53,463 nt of DNA from Pseudomonadales bacterium (GCA_007131295.1 SLQW01000105.1:1-53463); one strand, 5' to 3'. Counted from the stretch's first letter, positions 43,373 through 52,882 are shown. The notes: generated by a model not told the origin, from the letters alone. Translations and numbers: made by a program.

Positions 43373-45216
43373 CTGTGACCCAGGCCGCACGCTTCGACGC
43401 CGACATTTCCGGGCGCATCTTCGACCTGCGCCTGCTCGGGCGCCTGTTCCAGTGGCTCGCGCCCCAGAAGAACCGTCTGCTGCTGAGCACCGTACTGGTC
43501 CTGATCACCGCGGTGCTGCAGGTGATGCTGCCGGTCGTACTTTCCCTCGTGGTCATCGACCATCTGCTGATGGGCACGGAGCAGTCGGGTATACCCGACC
43601 TCGGTCTCGTCGCTTTCACGGAAGCGGTGGCGGGCGCACTCGGCATTCATCCGCTGCTAGCGGCCTGCCTGCTCTACGGTGGCCTGCAGCTCGCCATCGC
43701 CTTCGCGGGCCATGGTCACCGCATCACGCTGGCGGACGCCGTGATCGATGGCCTGGCTGATCTCCGGCGCGCCGTGTTCGCCCACCTCGCGCGCCAGCCG
43801 GCCTCGTTCTGGGACCGGGTCGCAGTGGGCCGCGTCACAACCCGCGTCACCAACGACATAGAGTCCCTCTACGACCTGTTGCGCGGCCTCGGCGCCCTCG
43901 TGGGAGAGCTGGTCCCGTTCTTCGTCGCCCTGTCCATCATGCTGATGGTGGACGTGGAACTGACTCTGGCGCTGCTGGCCTTTGCGCCGCTGCTGGCCGC
44001 TTTCACAATCACTTTCCGCCTGCTCAGCCGGGAACTCTACCGGCGCGCGCGCCAGAGCCTGTCGCTGCTGAACCAGCAGCTGCAGGAAAATCTGGCCGGG
44101 CTCACCGTGGTGCAACTGCACGGTCGCGAGCAGGAGAATCTGAACCGCTACACCGCCACCAACAGTCGCCATCGCCGCAACGAGGCGCGAGGCATGCGGC
44201 TCGAGACGCTCTACGGCGCCATCAACGACAGTCTCGGTTCGCTGGCGCTGGCGCTCGTACTCTGGCTCGGCGGTCTGGCCGTGTTCGACGACGCGCTGAC
44301 CCTCGGCGCGGTGGTGCTGTTCACCCGCTATATCGACATGCTGTTCTCACCCATCGTCGCCCTCGGCGAACAGTACAACCAGCTGTTCCGCGCCATGGCC
44401 AGCGGCGAACGCATCTTCCAGGCGCTCGACTGGCGTGAGCCCTTCACCGAACCCGAACGACCCGACGCGCTGCCGTCACGGCTCGCGGGCGCTATCCGCA
44501 TCGACGGTCTCACATTCGCCTACCCGGACGGCCCACCGGTGCTGAAGGACGTGCACCTCGATGTACCTGCCGGCCGCACCCTCGCGCTGGTGGGCCCGAC
44601 CGGCTCTGGCAAGAGTACGCTGGTGCGGCTGCTGCCACGCCTCTACGAAGTGCCACCGGGAACGGTCTTCATCGACGGCATCGACGTCACGGCCATCGCA
44701 TCGCAAGACCTGCGTCGCCGGATCGGCATCGTGCTGCAGGACTTCCATGTCTTCTCCGGCAGCATTCTCGACAACATCACCCTAGACGATCCGGCCATCG
44801 ACCGGACGCGTGCCATGGCTGCGGCAGAGACCGTGGGCGCCAACACGTTCATCGAGGCGCTGCCGCAGGGCTACGACACGCCGCTCGCGGAACGCGGGCG
44901 CAACCTGTCCCAGGGCCAGCGGCAGCTGCTCGCCTTCGCCCGCGTGCTGGCGGCGGATCCGGAGATCCTCATCCTCGATGAGGCCACCGCCAGCATCGAC
45001 CCGGAGAGCGAACGCCTGATCCAGGACGCGCTGGCGCACCTGACCCGGGACCGCACCGCGATCATCATCGCGCACCGCCTCGCTACCGTGATCGACGCCG
45101 ATGCGGTGGCGGTGCTGGTGAACGGGCGCATCGAGGCCCACGGCAGCCACGCCGAGCTGCTCGAACGCAGCCCCACCTACGCCCGCCTGCACGAAATGCA
45201 GTTCCAGGATGGCTGA
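43369..45216 (+). CDS. ABC exporter half, catalytic subunit (MdlB-like)
   Basis: A 615-residue ABC half-transporter with six transmembrane helices (about 30-335) and a complete nucleotide-binding domain: Walker A GPTGSGKST, signature in RNLSQGQRQL (LSQGQ rather than LSGGQ), Walker B ILILDEATASIDPESE with the catalytic Glu and H-loop IIAHRLATV. It makes the active-site half of the heterodimer with the preceding gene. ATGA overlap indicates equal synthesis. Function is export; substrate unknown. Confidence 0.92.
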   Translation: MTVTQAARFDADISGRIFDLRLLGRLFQWLAPQKNRLLLSTVLVLITAVLQVMLPVVLSLVVIDHLLMGTEQSGIPDLGLVAFTEAVAGALGIHPLLAACLLYGGLQLAIAFAGHGHRITLADAVIDGLADLRRAVFAHLARQPASFWDRVAVGRVTTRVTNDIESLYDLLRGLGALVGELVPFFVALSIMLMVDVELTLALLAFAPLLAAFTITFRLLSRELYRRARQSLSLLNQQLQENLAGLTVVQLHGREQENLNRYTATNSRHRRNEARGMRLETLYGAINDSLGSLALALVLWLGGLAVFDDALTLGAVVLFTRYIDMLFSPIVALGEQYNQLFRAMASGERIFQALDWREPFTEPERPDALPSRLAGAIRIDGLTFAYPDGPPVLKDVHLDVPAGRTLALVGPTGSGKSTLVRLLPRLYEVPPGTVFIDGIDVTAIASQDLRRRIGIVLQDFHVFSGSILDNITLDDPAIDRTRAMAAAETVGANTFIEALPQGYDTPLAERGRNLSQGQRQLLAFARVLAADPEILILDEATASIDPESERLIQDALAHLTRDRTAIIIAHRLATVIDADAVAVLVNGRIEAHGSHAELLERSPTYARLHEMQFQDG

Positions 45217-45239
45217 AACCTGAGCGCTCAGGCGATCTC

Positions 45240-46463
45240 TCAGGATCCCGCGGCAGATGTGTGCTCCGCGCACAGCCCCAGACGCACGCCCAGAGCAAGC
45301 GCCAGGGTGATGGCGATCAGCAGGCAACCCGCCATGAGGGTGGCTCCCGCCCAGCCTGCAGCAAGCCCGGCGAAACCGATGCCGAGGTAGACGAGCTGGG
45401 CGCTGCCGAGTTCGCCGAACGACGCCAGGGACGTGATGGTGGCGCGGGACCGATCCCGGATGGCCTGCTGCAGGCGTGCCTGCAGCGAGACGCTGAACAC
45501 GCCCCAGGCGAAGAACGCCGCGAGCAGGCCGGCGACACTCCACCATCCAGGCAGCGCCGCAGCGGCAGCAAGCGCGCTACCGCCGAACAACATCCAGACC
45601 AGTGCGCCGCGGTAGCCGCTGCGCTCGTGAACGGGATCGAGGCGCTCGCTGAGCACCGCGCCGGCGACGTGACCCAGGTAGACGAACGCGAAAATCATCC
45701 CGATCTGCGCCAGCGTCGCGTCGCGCTCGCGGAGAAACAGCGGGACGAATTCCTCGTAGGCATTGATCGCGACCGGCGCCAGCGCCAGCGCGACGACCGC
45801 GATGAGTACGACGCGGCGGCTGAGCGCCTCGTGAATGCCCAGCTTGAGCTGCCGCAGCATCGCGGGCCGGTCATGCCCTGCTGCGACCGGCCGGCGGTCG
45901 GCCGCGAAGAAGCAGCCAGCCACCAGCGCGGATGCGAGGGAAAGCGCAATGCTGGCAACGAGCGGTGCAGCCATGTTCCATTGCGCGACGAAACCACCGA
46001 TGGCGAGTGCGGTGGCTCCGCCTGCGCTGTGTAGGGCGTTGGTCCGGCCCCAGCAGTGCTGGAAGCGCTCGCGCACGCCCGCCTGCTCCAGGTGCTCGTA
46101 AAGCAGCGCCTGACGGGTACCGGAGTGCAGCGCGCTGGCCACGCCCCAAAGGACGAAGCCGGCGAAGAAACCGCTGTAGGTCGGCGCCAGCAACCAGACG
46201 GAGAACGCACTCGCCCGCAGCAACGCACCGGCGAGAAGCACCCGATGGCGCGGAAAGCGGTCGGCGAGCACACCGCTCGGAACCTCCGCGATGAAGGCCG
46301 CTACGCTCCAGACCATGAACAGCGATGCGATGGCGACAGGGTCGATGCCGCTGTCTTCGATGAGCAGGGCATAGACCGGGTAGATCAGCAGGCACTGCTC
46401 CCAGAACGCCCACGGATACCACCAGCGCAGGAACCTGCCCGGCCGGTCACCGGGAGCGGTCAT
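45240..46463 (-). CDS. MFS transporter
   Basis: A 407-residue major facilitator with about twelve helices. The motif A-like stretch AEVPSGVLADRFPRHRVLL after helix 2 and the GTRQALLYEHLEQAGVRERF region after helix 4 fit a small group of bacterial MFS proteins of unknown substrate. The start is ATG 46463, where hydrophobic sequence begins; the frame upstream is Ser/Arg-rich shadow sequence opposite the next gene. It overlaps the end of the phosphatase-fold gene by 17 bases and is convergent with the ABC exporter. Confidence 0.85.
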   Translation of the reverse strand: MTAPGDRPGRFLRWWYPWAFWEQCLLIYPVYALLIEDSGIDPVAIASLFMVWSVAAFIAEVPSGVLADRFPRHRVLLAGALLRASAFSVWLLAPTYSGFFAGFVLWGVASALHSGTRQALLYEHLEQAGVRERFQHCWGRTNALHSAGGATALAIGGFVAQWNMAAPLVASIALSLASALVAGCFFAADRRPVAAGHDRPAMLRQLKLGIHEALSRRVVLIAVVALALAPVAINAYEEFVPLFLRERDATLAQIGMIFAFVYLGHVAGAVLSERLDPVHERSGYRGALVWMLFGGSALAAAAALPGWWSVAGLLAAFFAWGVFSVSLQARLQQAIRDRSRATITSLASFGELGSAQLVYLGIGFAGLAAGWAGATLMAGCLLIAITLALALGVRLGLCAEHTSAAGS

Positions 46464-47406
46464 CGGCGTCCGCGCGCTCGGGTTCGATGAGCAGGGTCGC
46501 CGCAAGGGCAGGATGATCGCTGAGCGCCTTGCCGCGCCAGCTGTCGCCGTCGCAGAAGTCGACGCCCTCCGGCCCGGCTCCCGGCGTCGACGCAGCGGGC
46601 TCACCGCCGGCGAGGACCTCGACGCGGACGTCGGCGCCCGAGCGGATGTAGATGAAATCGCGCTGGCACTCGCGCCAGTCCGCATGGGTCGCATGCACGC
46701 CCGAGTTCTCCAGCGCGAGCCGACGCTTGAAGGCGAGCAGATCCGCGTACTGCTCAGGGCGCTTGCCGGGAACGTTGAAGTCACCCGCGAAGACGACCGC
46801 ACGGCCCGCACTGTGTTCGGCGATCGCGGCCTCCATCTGATCGAACTGGGACAGGCGCGCGGCGTGATCGCGAGCGCCGCTGCCGGCATCGAGGTGCGTA
46901 GTGTAGAGATCGAATTCGGCGCCGTTTTCCAGCGTCACGCGTACGCCCAGAAGACCCTTGTTGGCCCAGCAGTCATGGGAATGGCGGACGATGCCGTGGC
47001 AGTCGTCGAAGGCGAGCGTCACCAGGGGCTCGATGCGCACCACCGGTCCGGAGAAGGCGTCCTGCGTCGCCAGGACACTCAGACCCGAGTCGTAGGGCGC
47101 GCGGTAGCCGAGCGGCCAGCCCACGAACGCGAGCCAGTTGTGCCAGCGCCAACGCGCCTGCGGCCCGCGCCAGTACGCGCCCCCCTCCCAGCGACTGTAG
47201 AGGCCGTCGGGCGCGAAATCCTCCTGCAGGACGATGAGGTCGTAGCCCGCGGCGAGTTCGAGCAGACCATCGACCCGCGCCTCGAAATCGCTCCGCGGCA
47301 GGTTCTGCACGTTGTAGTTCAGCAGCTCGACCGTTCCGCCGCCGGCTGCAGACCAGGCCGGCAACAGCAGGAACGCGAGAACGAGAAGGCGGCATGGAGT
47401 CGGCAT
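46447..47406 (-). CDS. Secreted endonuclease/exonuclease/phosphatase-fold protein
   Basis: A 319-residue protein with a signal peptide (about 1-20) and the EEP fold shared by DNase I and bacterial sphingomyelinases. Catalytic motifs are NYNVQN (30-35), Glu62 in VLQEDF, TTHLDAGSG, GDFNVPG and the C-terminal SDHPAL with the catalytic His. The HLDAG form and secretion favour a phosphodiesterase acting on lipids or nucleic acid outside the cell, but the substrate is undetermined. Divergent from hisI. Confidence 0.88.
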   Translation of the reverse strand: MPTPCRLLVLAFLLLPAWSAAGGGTVELLNYNVQNLPRSDFEARVDGLLELAAGYDLIVLQEDFAPDGLYSRWEGGAYWRGPQARWRWHNWLAFVGWPLGYRAPYDSGLSVLATQDAFSGPVVRIEPLVTLAFDDCHGIVRHSHDCWANKGLLGVRVTLENGAEFDLYTTHLDAGSGARDHAARLSQFDQMEAAIAEHSAGRAVVFAGDFNVPGKRPEQYADLLAFKRRLALENSGVHATHADWRECQRDFIYIRSGADVRVEVLAGGEPAASTPGAGPEGVDFCDGDSWRGKALSDHPALAATLLIEPERADADDRSR

Positions 47407-47494
47407 GCGGACAGCCTAACCGCCTGTGGCTGCCCTGGCGACGGCCCGGTACCATGCGACGCGCTCCACCACCCGCCACCGTGGACACCCAACC

Positions 47495-47929
47495 ATGTTC
47501 GAGCAACTCGAGAGTGCCAGGGTCGGTACGCGCGTGCCGCTCGACGAACTGCTCGCGGCGCTGCGCTTCGATGCGGAAGGCCTGCTCCCGGCCATCGCCC
47601 AGCAGCACGACTCCGGCGCCGTACTGATGCTGGCGTACATGAATGCCGACGCGATCCGCGAAACGCTGGCAACGGGTAGGGTGTGCTACTTCTCCAGGTC
47701 GCGCCGGACCCTGTGGCGCAAGGGGGAGAGTTCTGGCCAGATCCAGCGACTGGTGGAACTGCGGGTCGACTGCGACGGCGACACCCTGCTGCTGCAGGTG
47801 GATCAGACCGGTCCGGCCTGCCACACCGGACGCCACAACTGCTTCTATACCCGCGCGCAGGGAAGCGAGGCCGAGGTGTTCCTGCCGGTGGACATCGACC
47901 CGGCTACGCTCTACGGACCGAAGACCTGA
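47495..47929 (+). CDS. hisI: Phosphoribosyl-AMP cyclohydrolase
   Basis: Histidine-biosynthesis enzyme that opens the purine ring of phosphoribosyl-AMP. A 144-residue stand-alone HisI domain. Zinc/magnesium-site motifs are present: SRSRRTLWRKGESSG (substrate loop), DCDGDTLL with the Asp/Cys pair, and the TGPACHTGRHNCFY zinc cluster. No HisE domain is fused and no other his gene is nearby. The start is ATG 47495; the upstream extension is not family-like. Confidence 0.94.
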   Translation: MFEQLESARVGTRVPLDELLAALRFDAEGLLPAIAQQHDSGAVLMLAYMNADAIRETLATGRVCYFSRSRRTLWRKGESSGQIQRLVELRVDCDGDTLLLQVDQTGPACHTGRHNCFYTRAQGSEAEVFLPVDIDPATLYGPKT

Positions 47930-47954
47930 CGCTGTCGCGACGCATCGCTATACT
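47926..47954 (+). promoter_or_regulatory. Candidate sigma70 promoter of cysS
   Basis: CTGACG (47926-47931) and TATACT (47949-47954) are 17 bases apart, good matches to -35 and -10 boxes. The -35 lies at the end of hisI. Transcription would begin near 47961, almost on the ATG of the small ORF at 47963. Confidence 0.5.
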
Positions 47955-47962
47955 CCGCGCCC

Positions 47963-48019
47963 ATGACTGCTGAAGCTCGCATCCGTCTGCCGCTCTGCCC
48001 GCGATGTCGCCGGCGTTGA
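47963..48019 (+). CDS. Possible Cys-containing leader peptide upstream of cysS
   Basis: An 18-codon frame lies between the candidate promoter and cysS. The product is MTAEARIRLPLCPRCRRR, with Cys at 12 and 15 in the second half, followed by a stem-loop at 48036-48051 before the cysS start. A short Cys-codon ORF before the cysteinyl-tRNA synthetase gene would fit translational or attenuation control by Cys-tRNA level. No Shine-Dalgarno is seen; a near-leaderless start is needed. It is unproven and could be chance. Confidence 0.35.
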   Translation: MTAEARIRLPLCPRCRRR

Positions 48020-48035
48020 CCCGCTGTGCCTGACG

Positions 48036-48051
48036 CTGCGCGCGTGCGCAG
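48036..48051 (+). promoter_or_regulatory. Stem-loop in cysS leader
   Basis: CTGCGC-GCGT-GCGCAG forms a 6-bp hairpin between the small ORF stop and cysS, 28 bases before the cysS ATG. No T-run follows, so it is not a classic terminator. Confidence 0.4.
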
Positions 48052-48079
48052 TCGCGACCCAGACTGACGGAAACCCATC

Positions 48080-49465
48080 ATGACGCTCCAGCTCTTCGAC
48101 ACCTTGAGCGGCACCAAACGGCCATTCGAACCGCTCGATCCGAACCACGTGACCATGTACGTCTGCGGACCGACGGTCTACAACCGGATCCACATCGGCA
48201 ATGGCCGCGCGGCGGTGGTTTTCGACCTGCTCTACCGGGTGCTCAAGGCGCGCTTCCCGAACGTCACCTACGCCCGCAATTTCACCGACATCGACGACAA
48301 GATCATGGCGGCGGCCGCGCAGGAGGGCGTGGGCATCGATGAACTGACCGAGCGCTATGCGCAGGCCTACGACGACGACGTGGCCGCGCTCGGCAACCTG
48401 CCGCCGGACCTGAAACCGCGCGCGACCGGCCATCTGCCCGAGATGATCGCGATGATCGAACAGCTCGTCGCCTCCGGCCACGCCTACGAAGCCGAAGGCC
48501 ACGTCCTGTTCGCGGTGGAGTCGGACCCGCGCTACGGGCGTCTGGCGAAACGCAGCATCGAGGACATGATCGCCGGCGCCCGGGTCGAGGTGGCTCCCTA
48601 TAAGCGGCACCCGGCCGACTTCGTGCTCTGGAAGCCTTCGACAGCAGAGCAGCCAGGCTGGGAAAGCCCTTGGGGACGTGGTCGCCCAGGCTGGCACATC
48701 GAGTGCTCCGCCATGATCGACAAGCACCTCGGGCGTGTGATCGACATTCACGGCGGCGGCAGCGACCTGAAGTTTCCGCACCATGAGAACGAACTCGCCC
48801 AGAGCAGCTGCAGCCACGAAGGTTCCGAACTCGCCCGCTACTGGGTGCACAACGGCATGCTCACCATGGCCGGCGAGAAGATGTCGAAGTCCCTGGGCAA
48901 CATCGTCACGGTGGCGGGGCTCGTTGGCCAGCACGACGGCGAGGTGTTGCGCTGTGCCCTTTTGGCCGCCCACTATCGCTCACAGCTGGTCTGGTCCGAA
49001 GACTCCATCGAGCAGGCTCGCAAGACACTGCTGCGCTTCTACCAGCTTCTCGAAGGCGCGGGTGATCCGGACGCGGATGGCACAGCGGTCCCCGCTGCAC
49101 TCGACGCAGCGTTGGACGACGACCTCAACACACCAGAAGCGTTCGCGGTGCTGCATCAGCTCGCTGACGAGGTCAAACGGGCGCAGGGGGAAGAGGCCGT
49201 GGCAAAAGCGCGAGCGCTCCGGGCTGGCGCGAATCTGCTCGGCCTGCTCGAGCGGCCGGCGGCCGTATTTCTCGCAGACGATACCGCCCGCCGCGCCGCT
49301 GCGGCGACGCTGGCGCCCGCGGAGATCGATGCCCGCATCGCGGAACGGGAAGCGGCCCGCAAGGCTCGCGATTTCGCGCGCGCGGACACCATCCGCGACG
49401 AGCTGCTGGCCGCGGGCGTCGAGGTCAAGGACAGCAGCGAGGGGCCGAGCTGGAGCTATCGCTGA
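48080..49465 (+). CDS. cysS: Cysteinyl-tRNA synthetase
   Basis: A 461-residue class I synthetase charging tRNA-Cys. Zinc ligand Cys29 is in MYVCGPTVYN, and the HIGH-type motif is HIGN next to it. HIECSAMIDKHLG and GGGSDLKFPHHENELAQ supply the other zinc ligands. KMSKS is present in MAGEKMSKSLGN. The C-terminal DALR and tail domains follow. The length is standard. Start ATG 48080. It follows hisI by 150 bases that hold a promoter and a possible leader ORF. The flavin monooxygenase follows 13 bases later. Confidence 0.96.
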   Translation: MTLQLFDTLSGTKRPFEPLDPNHVTMYVCGPTVYNRIHIGNGRAAVVFDLLYRVLKARFPNVTYARNFTDIDDKIMAAAAQEGVGIDELTERYAQAYDDDVAALGNLPPDLKPRATGHLPEMIAMIEQLVASGHAYEAEGHVLFAVESDPRYGRLAKRSIEDMIAGARVEVAPYKRHPADFVLWKPSTAEQPGWESPWGRGRPGWHIECSAMIDKHLGRVIDIHGGGSDLKFPHHENELAQSSCSHEGSELARYWVHNGMLTMAGEKMSKSLGNIVTVAGLVGQHDGEVLRCALLAAHYRSQLVWSEDSIEQARKTLLRFYQLLEGAGDPDADGTAVPAALDAALDDDLNTPEAFAVLHQLADEVKRAQGEEAVAKARALRAGANLLGLLERPAAVFLADDTARRAAAATLAPAEIDARIAEREAARKARDFARADTIRDELLAAGVEVKDSSEGPSWSYR

Positions 49466-49478
49466 GCAGGGAGCGAAC

Positions 49479-50666
49479 GTGAAGATCGTCATCGCCGGCG
49501 CAGGCATCGGCGGACTCACCGCCGCCCTGGCGCTGAAAAACTCGGGCTTCGACCCCGAGATCCATGAGCGCAGCGATCTCGCGTCGGAGTCGGGTGCCGG
49601 CATCCAACTGTCGCCTAACGCAGTCAAGGTGCTGTTCGCGCTCGGCTTGAGAAAGCCGCTGCAAGCCGTCGGTTTCGAGCCGAAGGCGGTGCGCCTGCGC
49701 AGTTTCTCTAGCGCCCGCCTCGTCGCCTACCGCCCTCTAGGACTCTTCTCCGCCAACCGCTACGGCGTGCCCTATCTGCACCTGCGCCGCGAAGCCCTGC
49801 ACGAGGTGCTGCGCACGGCTGTCGCCGAAAGGGGCATTCCGCTTGTGACGGGCAGCCCGGTCCACGACTGCGACGAGACGGACGCCGGCGTCGAGGTTCA
49901 GACCGGCTCTGGAACGCTGCGCGGCGACCTGCTGGTTGCGGCGGACGGCATCCACTCCAACCTGCGGGCGCGCTTTGCCGAAGACGAACCCCGCTTCACC
50001 GGCATGGTGGCCTACCGGGCGGTGGTAGCGACCGCTGCACTGCCGGCGAAGCTGGTGGAACCCACCGCCACGGTGTGGATGGGCCCCGGCCGCCATCTCG
50101 TGCACTACTTCGTTGACCAGGGCGAGCAGGTCAACCTGGTTGCGGTGGTGGAATCCGATGCCTGGCGGGAAGAGTCCTGGCGCACACCTGCCGAGGCCAG
50201 CGAGCTGCTCGCCGCGTTCAGCGGCTGGCACCGCAAGGTTCGCACCCTGCTCGAAGCTGCCGGCGACTGCCACAAGTGGGCATTGTTCGAGCGCCCTTCC
50301 CTGCCGCGCTGGAGCAGCGCGCGCGTTACCCTGCTCGGCGACGCCGCCCACGCCATGCTGCCTTTCCTCGCCCAGGGCGCCGCCATGGCGATCGAGGATG
50401 CCTGGGTCCTTTCGCGGGTGCTCGAGCATCGCGAAGAGGAAGCGCCGGCAACGGCCCTCACGCAGTATCAGCAACTGCGCCGACTGCGCACGAACAAGGT
50501 TGCCGAGGCGTCACGGCAGCAGGGCGAGATGTTCCACCTGCATACGCCCGGCGCACGCCTCGCCCGCGACCTGCGCCTCGGCATCGGCTGCCGGCTGCTG
50601 CCGGAGATCGCCATGGCGCAATACGACTGGCTGCACGGCTACGATCCGGTACGCGGCTTCCGCTGA
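49479..50666 (+). CDS. FAD-dependent aromatic-type monooxygenase
   Basis: A 395-residue flavoprotein of the p-hydroxybenzoate hydroxylase/salicylate hydroxylase group. GAGIGGLTAALALKNSGF at the N-terminus is the Rossmann FAD loop, LVAADGIHS is the DG motif, and LLGDAAHAMLPFLAQGAAMA is the GD motif. NADPH-driven insertion of one oxygen into an aromatic or related substrate is expected; the substrate is unknown. The start is GTG 49479 with GGAG seven bases upstream. It probably shares the cysS message by spacing. Confidence 0.9.
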   Translation: MKIVIAGAGIGGLTAALALKNSGFDPEIHERSDLASESGAGIQLSPNAVKVLFALGLRKPLQAVGFEPKAVRLRSFSSARLVAYRPLGLFSANRYGVPYLHLRREALHEVLRTAVAERGIPLVTGSPVHDCDETDAGVEVQTGSGTLRGDLLVAADGIHSNLRARFAEDEPRFTGMVAYRAVVATAALPAKLVEPTATVWMGPGRHLVHYFVDQGEQVNLVAVVESDAWREESWRTPAEASELLAAFSGWHRKVRTLLEAAGDCHKWALFERPSLPRWSSARVTLLGDAAHAMLPFLAQGAAMAIEDAWVLSRVLEHREEEAPATALTQYQQLRRLRTNKVAEASRQQGEMFHLHTPGARLARDLRLGIGCRLLPEIAMAQYDWLHGYDPVRGFR

Positions 50667-50737
50667 GGTCAGCTTGCGCCTCGCACCGCCTTTGGCAGAC
50701 TAAACCAATCCCTCCCGCACCCTACGGAGCACCGCTC

Positions 50738-52882
50738 ATGTACCTCTCCCGCCCCAGCTGGACCTGGGTCGCCGTCGCCGTGACGCTGCTGCTCGCCCAC
50801 GCGGCCAACGCCGAGCCGCGTCCCATGACCCACGAGGATCTGTGGCTCATGCCGCGTACCGGGGCCCCAGTGGTGAGTCCCGACGGTCGTCTAGCCGTGG
50901 TCTCCCTGACCCGCCCCGCCTACGATAGCGACGAGCAGCGCAGCAACCTCTGGCTGCTGCACGTCGACGGCAGCGAGCCACCGCGGCAGCTGACCTTCAC
51001 CCGCCGGGGCGAGTCGGATCCGGCGTGGAGTCCGGACAGCCGCATGCTCGCCTTCTCGGCCCGGCGGGAGGACGACGAGGTCAGGCAGATCTGGCTGCTC
51101 GACCTGCGCGCGGGCGGCGAAGCGCGACCGCTGACCCGCGTGGTCACCGGCGCGCGCAAGCCGGTCTTTTCGCCCGACGGCACCCGGATCGCCTTCGTCA
51201 GCGACGTGCATCCCGACAGCCGCAGCGAGGAGGACAGCCGCCGCATCAAGGCGGAGGAGGAAGACCGCAAGCACAACGTGCTGACCTACACCGGCTTCCC
51301 CATCCGGCACTGGGATCGCTGGCTGCCCGAACGGCAGGCGCGTCTGTTCGTGCAGGGGATAGACGGTGTGGATGCCATCGATCTGCTGGCGGATAGCGAA
51401 CTCGTGCGCAAACCCGGCTACAGCGGCCGCTTCGCCCTCGACAGCGAGGAACTGGACCCGGTCTGGGCACCCGACGGCGAGTCCCTCATCTTCGTCGCCG
51501 GGCGCAATCGGCATCGGGCCGCGTTCGACTTCACCCACACGGACCTCTGGCAGGTCCGGCTGGACGGCAGCGAACCGGTACGTCTCACCGGCGAGGACGA
51601 CCTCGCGGGCGGCGACAACTGGAGCGCACCGGCGTTCACCCCGGACGGCAACCACCTGCTGGCGTTGCGGCGCCCGCGCACCGACCGCGTCTACAACGCA
51701 AACCGCCTCGCCGTGCTGCGCTGGCCGGAGGCTGAGCTGCGCGCGCAGATCGAGCTGCCCGACGGCCGTGCGGTCCTGGAGTTCGCGACCACGTCCGATG
51801 CCGGCACGGTCTACATGCTTGGCGACGACGCGGGCCACGTGAAGCTCTACCAGGCGGGCCTGGACGACGGCCGCGCTGGCACCCGCGCCGGCACCCGCGC
51901 CGGCGGCCGCGCCGAACTCGCCTTCGACATGGATAGGGGCATCTACACCGGCTTGTCCGGTGCACGCGACAGCGAGCAGCCGGTGCTCCTGGCCAGCTAT
52001 CAGAGCGCAACGCAGCCAGCCGAGGCCGTAAGCATCGATCTCGCCGCGGGCGGTCATGAGGCCCTCACGGCATTCGCTGCGAGCAAGGCTGCAGAGCTCG
52101 ACCTGCCGCCACTGGAGCACTTCTGGTTCGAGAACGACCGCGGTCAACGCATTCACAGCATGCTGGTGAAGCCTGCCGGCTTCGACCCCGAACGCCGCTA
52201 CCCGCTGTTCGTGATGATGCGCGGCGGCCCGCACCTCATGAGTCGGGACTACTTCTTCCTGCGCTGGAACTACCACCTGCTCGCCGGCAGCGACCGGGTC
52301 GTTCTGCTCACCAACTACGTCGGTTCCACCGGCTTCGGCGAGCGCTTCGCCCAGGCGATCCAGGGCGACCCGCTGCGCGGTCCTGCCGACGACATCAACC
52401 AGGCGGCGGACGTCGCCATCGAGCGCTTCGACTTCATCGACGGCTCACGCCAGTGCGCGGGCGGCGCGAGCTACGGCGGGCACCTGGCTAACTGGCTGCA
52501 GTCCTCTACCGACCGCTATCGCTGCCTGATCAGCCACGCCGGGCTGGTGAACCTGGAAAGCCAGTGGGCCACCAGCGATGTCGCCTATTCGAGGGAGGTG
52601 AATATGGGCGGCCCGCCCTGGGCCATGCCGGAGGTATGGAGCGAGCAGAATCCGATCCGCCATGCGGAGCGCTGGCAGACCCCGGTACTGGTCACAATCG
52701 GCGTTCACGACTACCGGGTGCCGCTCAACAACGTCTTGGAGTACTGGACCGCGCTGCAACGCCAGCAGGTGGAGAGCCGGCTGCTGGTGTTTCCCGACGA
52801 GAACCATTGGATCCGCGCCGGCCACAACAGCAAGGTCTTCTATCAGGAGGTCGAGGACTGGCTCCAGCAGTGGCTAGAGTGA
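50738..52882 (+). CDS. Secreted S9-family prolyl-oligopeptidase-like peptidase
   Basis: A 714-residue protein: signal peptide (about 1-26, ending HAANA), a WD40-like beta-propeller (about 30-450, with repeated SPDG-type blades) and an alpha/beta-hydrolase domain. The catalytic triad is Ser in GGASYGGHL, Asp in IGVHDYRVPLNN and His in DENHWI. This is the acylaminoacyl-peptidase/dipeptidyl-peptidase type, acting in the periplasm or outside. The start is ATG 50738, where the signal peptide begins, rather than any upstream in-frame start inside the preceding gene. A 12-bp repeat interrupts the propeller. Confidence 0.93.
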   Translation: MYLSRPSWTWVAVAVTLLLAHAANAEPRPMTHEDLWLMPRTGAPVVSPDGRLAVVSLTRPAYDSDEQRSNLWLLHVDGSEPPRQLTFTRRGESDPAWSPDSRMLAFSARREDDEVRQIWLLDLRAGGEARPLTRVVTGARKPVFSPDGTRIAFVSDVHPDSRSEEDSRRIKAEEEDRKHNVLTYTGFPIRHWDRWLPERQARLFVQGIDGVDAIDLLADSELVRKPGYSGRFALDSEELDPVWAPDGESLIFVAGRNRHRAAFDFTHTDLWQVRLDGSEPVRLTGEDDLAGGDNWSAPAFTPDGNHLLALRRPRTDRVYNANRLAVLRWPEAELRAQIELPDGRAVLEFATTSDAGTVYMLGDDAGHVKLYQAGLDDGRAGTRAGTRAGGRAELAFDMDRGIYTGLSGARDSEQPVLLASYQSATQPAEAVSIDLAAGGHEALTAFAASKAAELDLPPLEHFWFENDRGQRIHSMLVKPAGFDPERRYPLFVMMRGGPHLMSRDYFFLRWNYHLLAGSDRVVLLTNYVGSTGFGERFAQAIQGDPLRGPADDINQAADVAIERFDFIDGSRQCAGGASYGGHLANWLQSSTDRYRCLISHAGLVNLESQWATSDVAYSREVNMGGPPWAMPEVWSEQNPIRHAERWQTPVLVTIGVHDYRVPLNNVLEYWTALQRQQVESRLLVFPDENHWIRAGHNSKVFYQEVEDWLQQWLE
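51872..51913 (+). repeat. 12-bp tandem repeat in the S9 peptidase gene
   Basis: Three and a half copies of CGCGC(C/T)GGCACC, the last degenerate, encode an Arg-Ala-Gly-Thr-type run in a loop of the propeller domain. The repeat keeps the frame. Confidence 0.88.
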
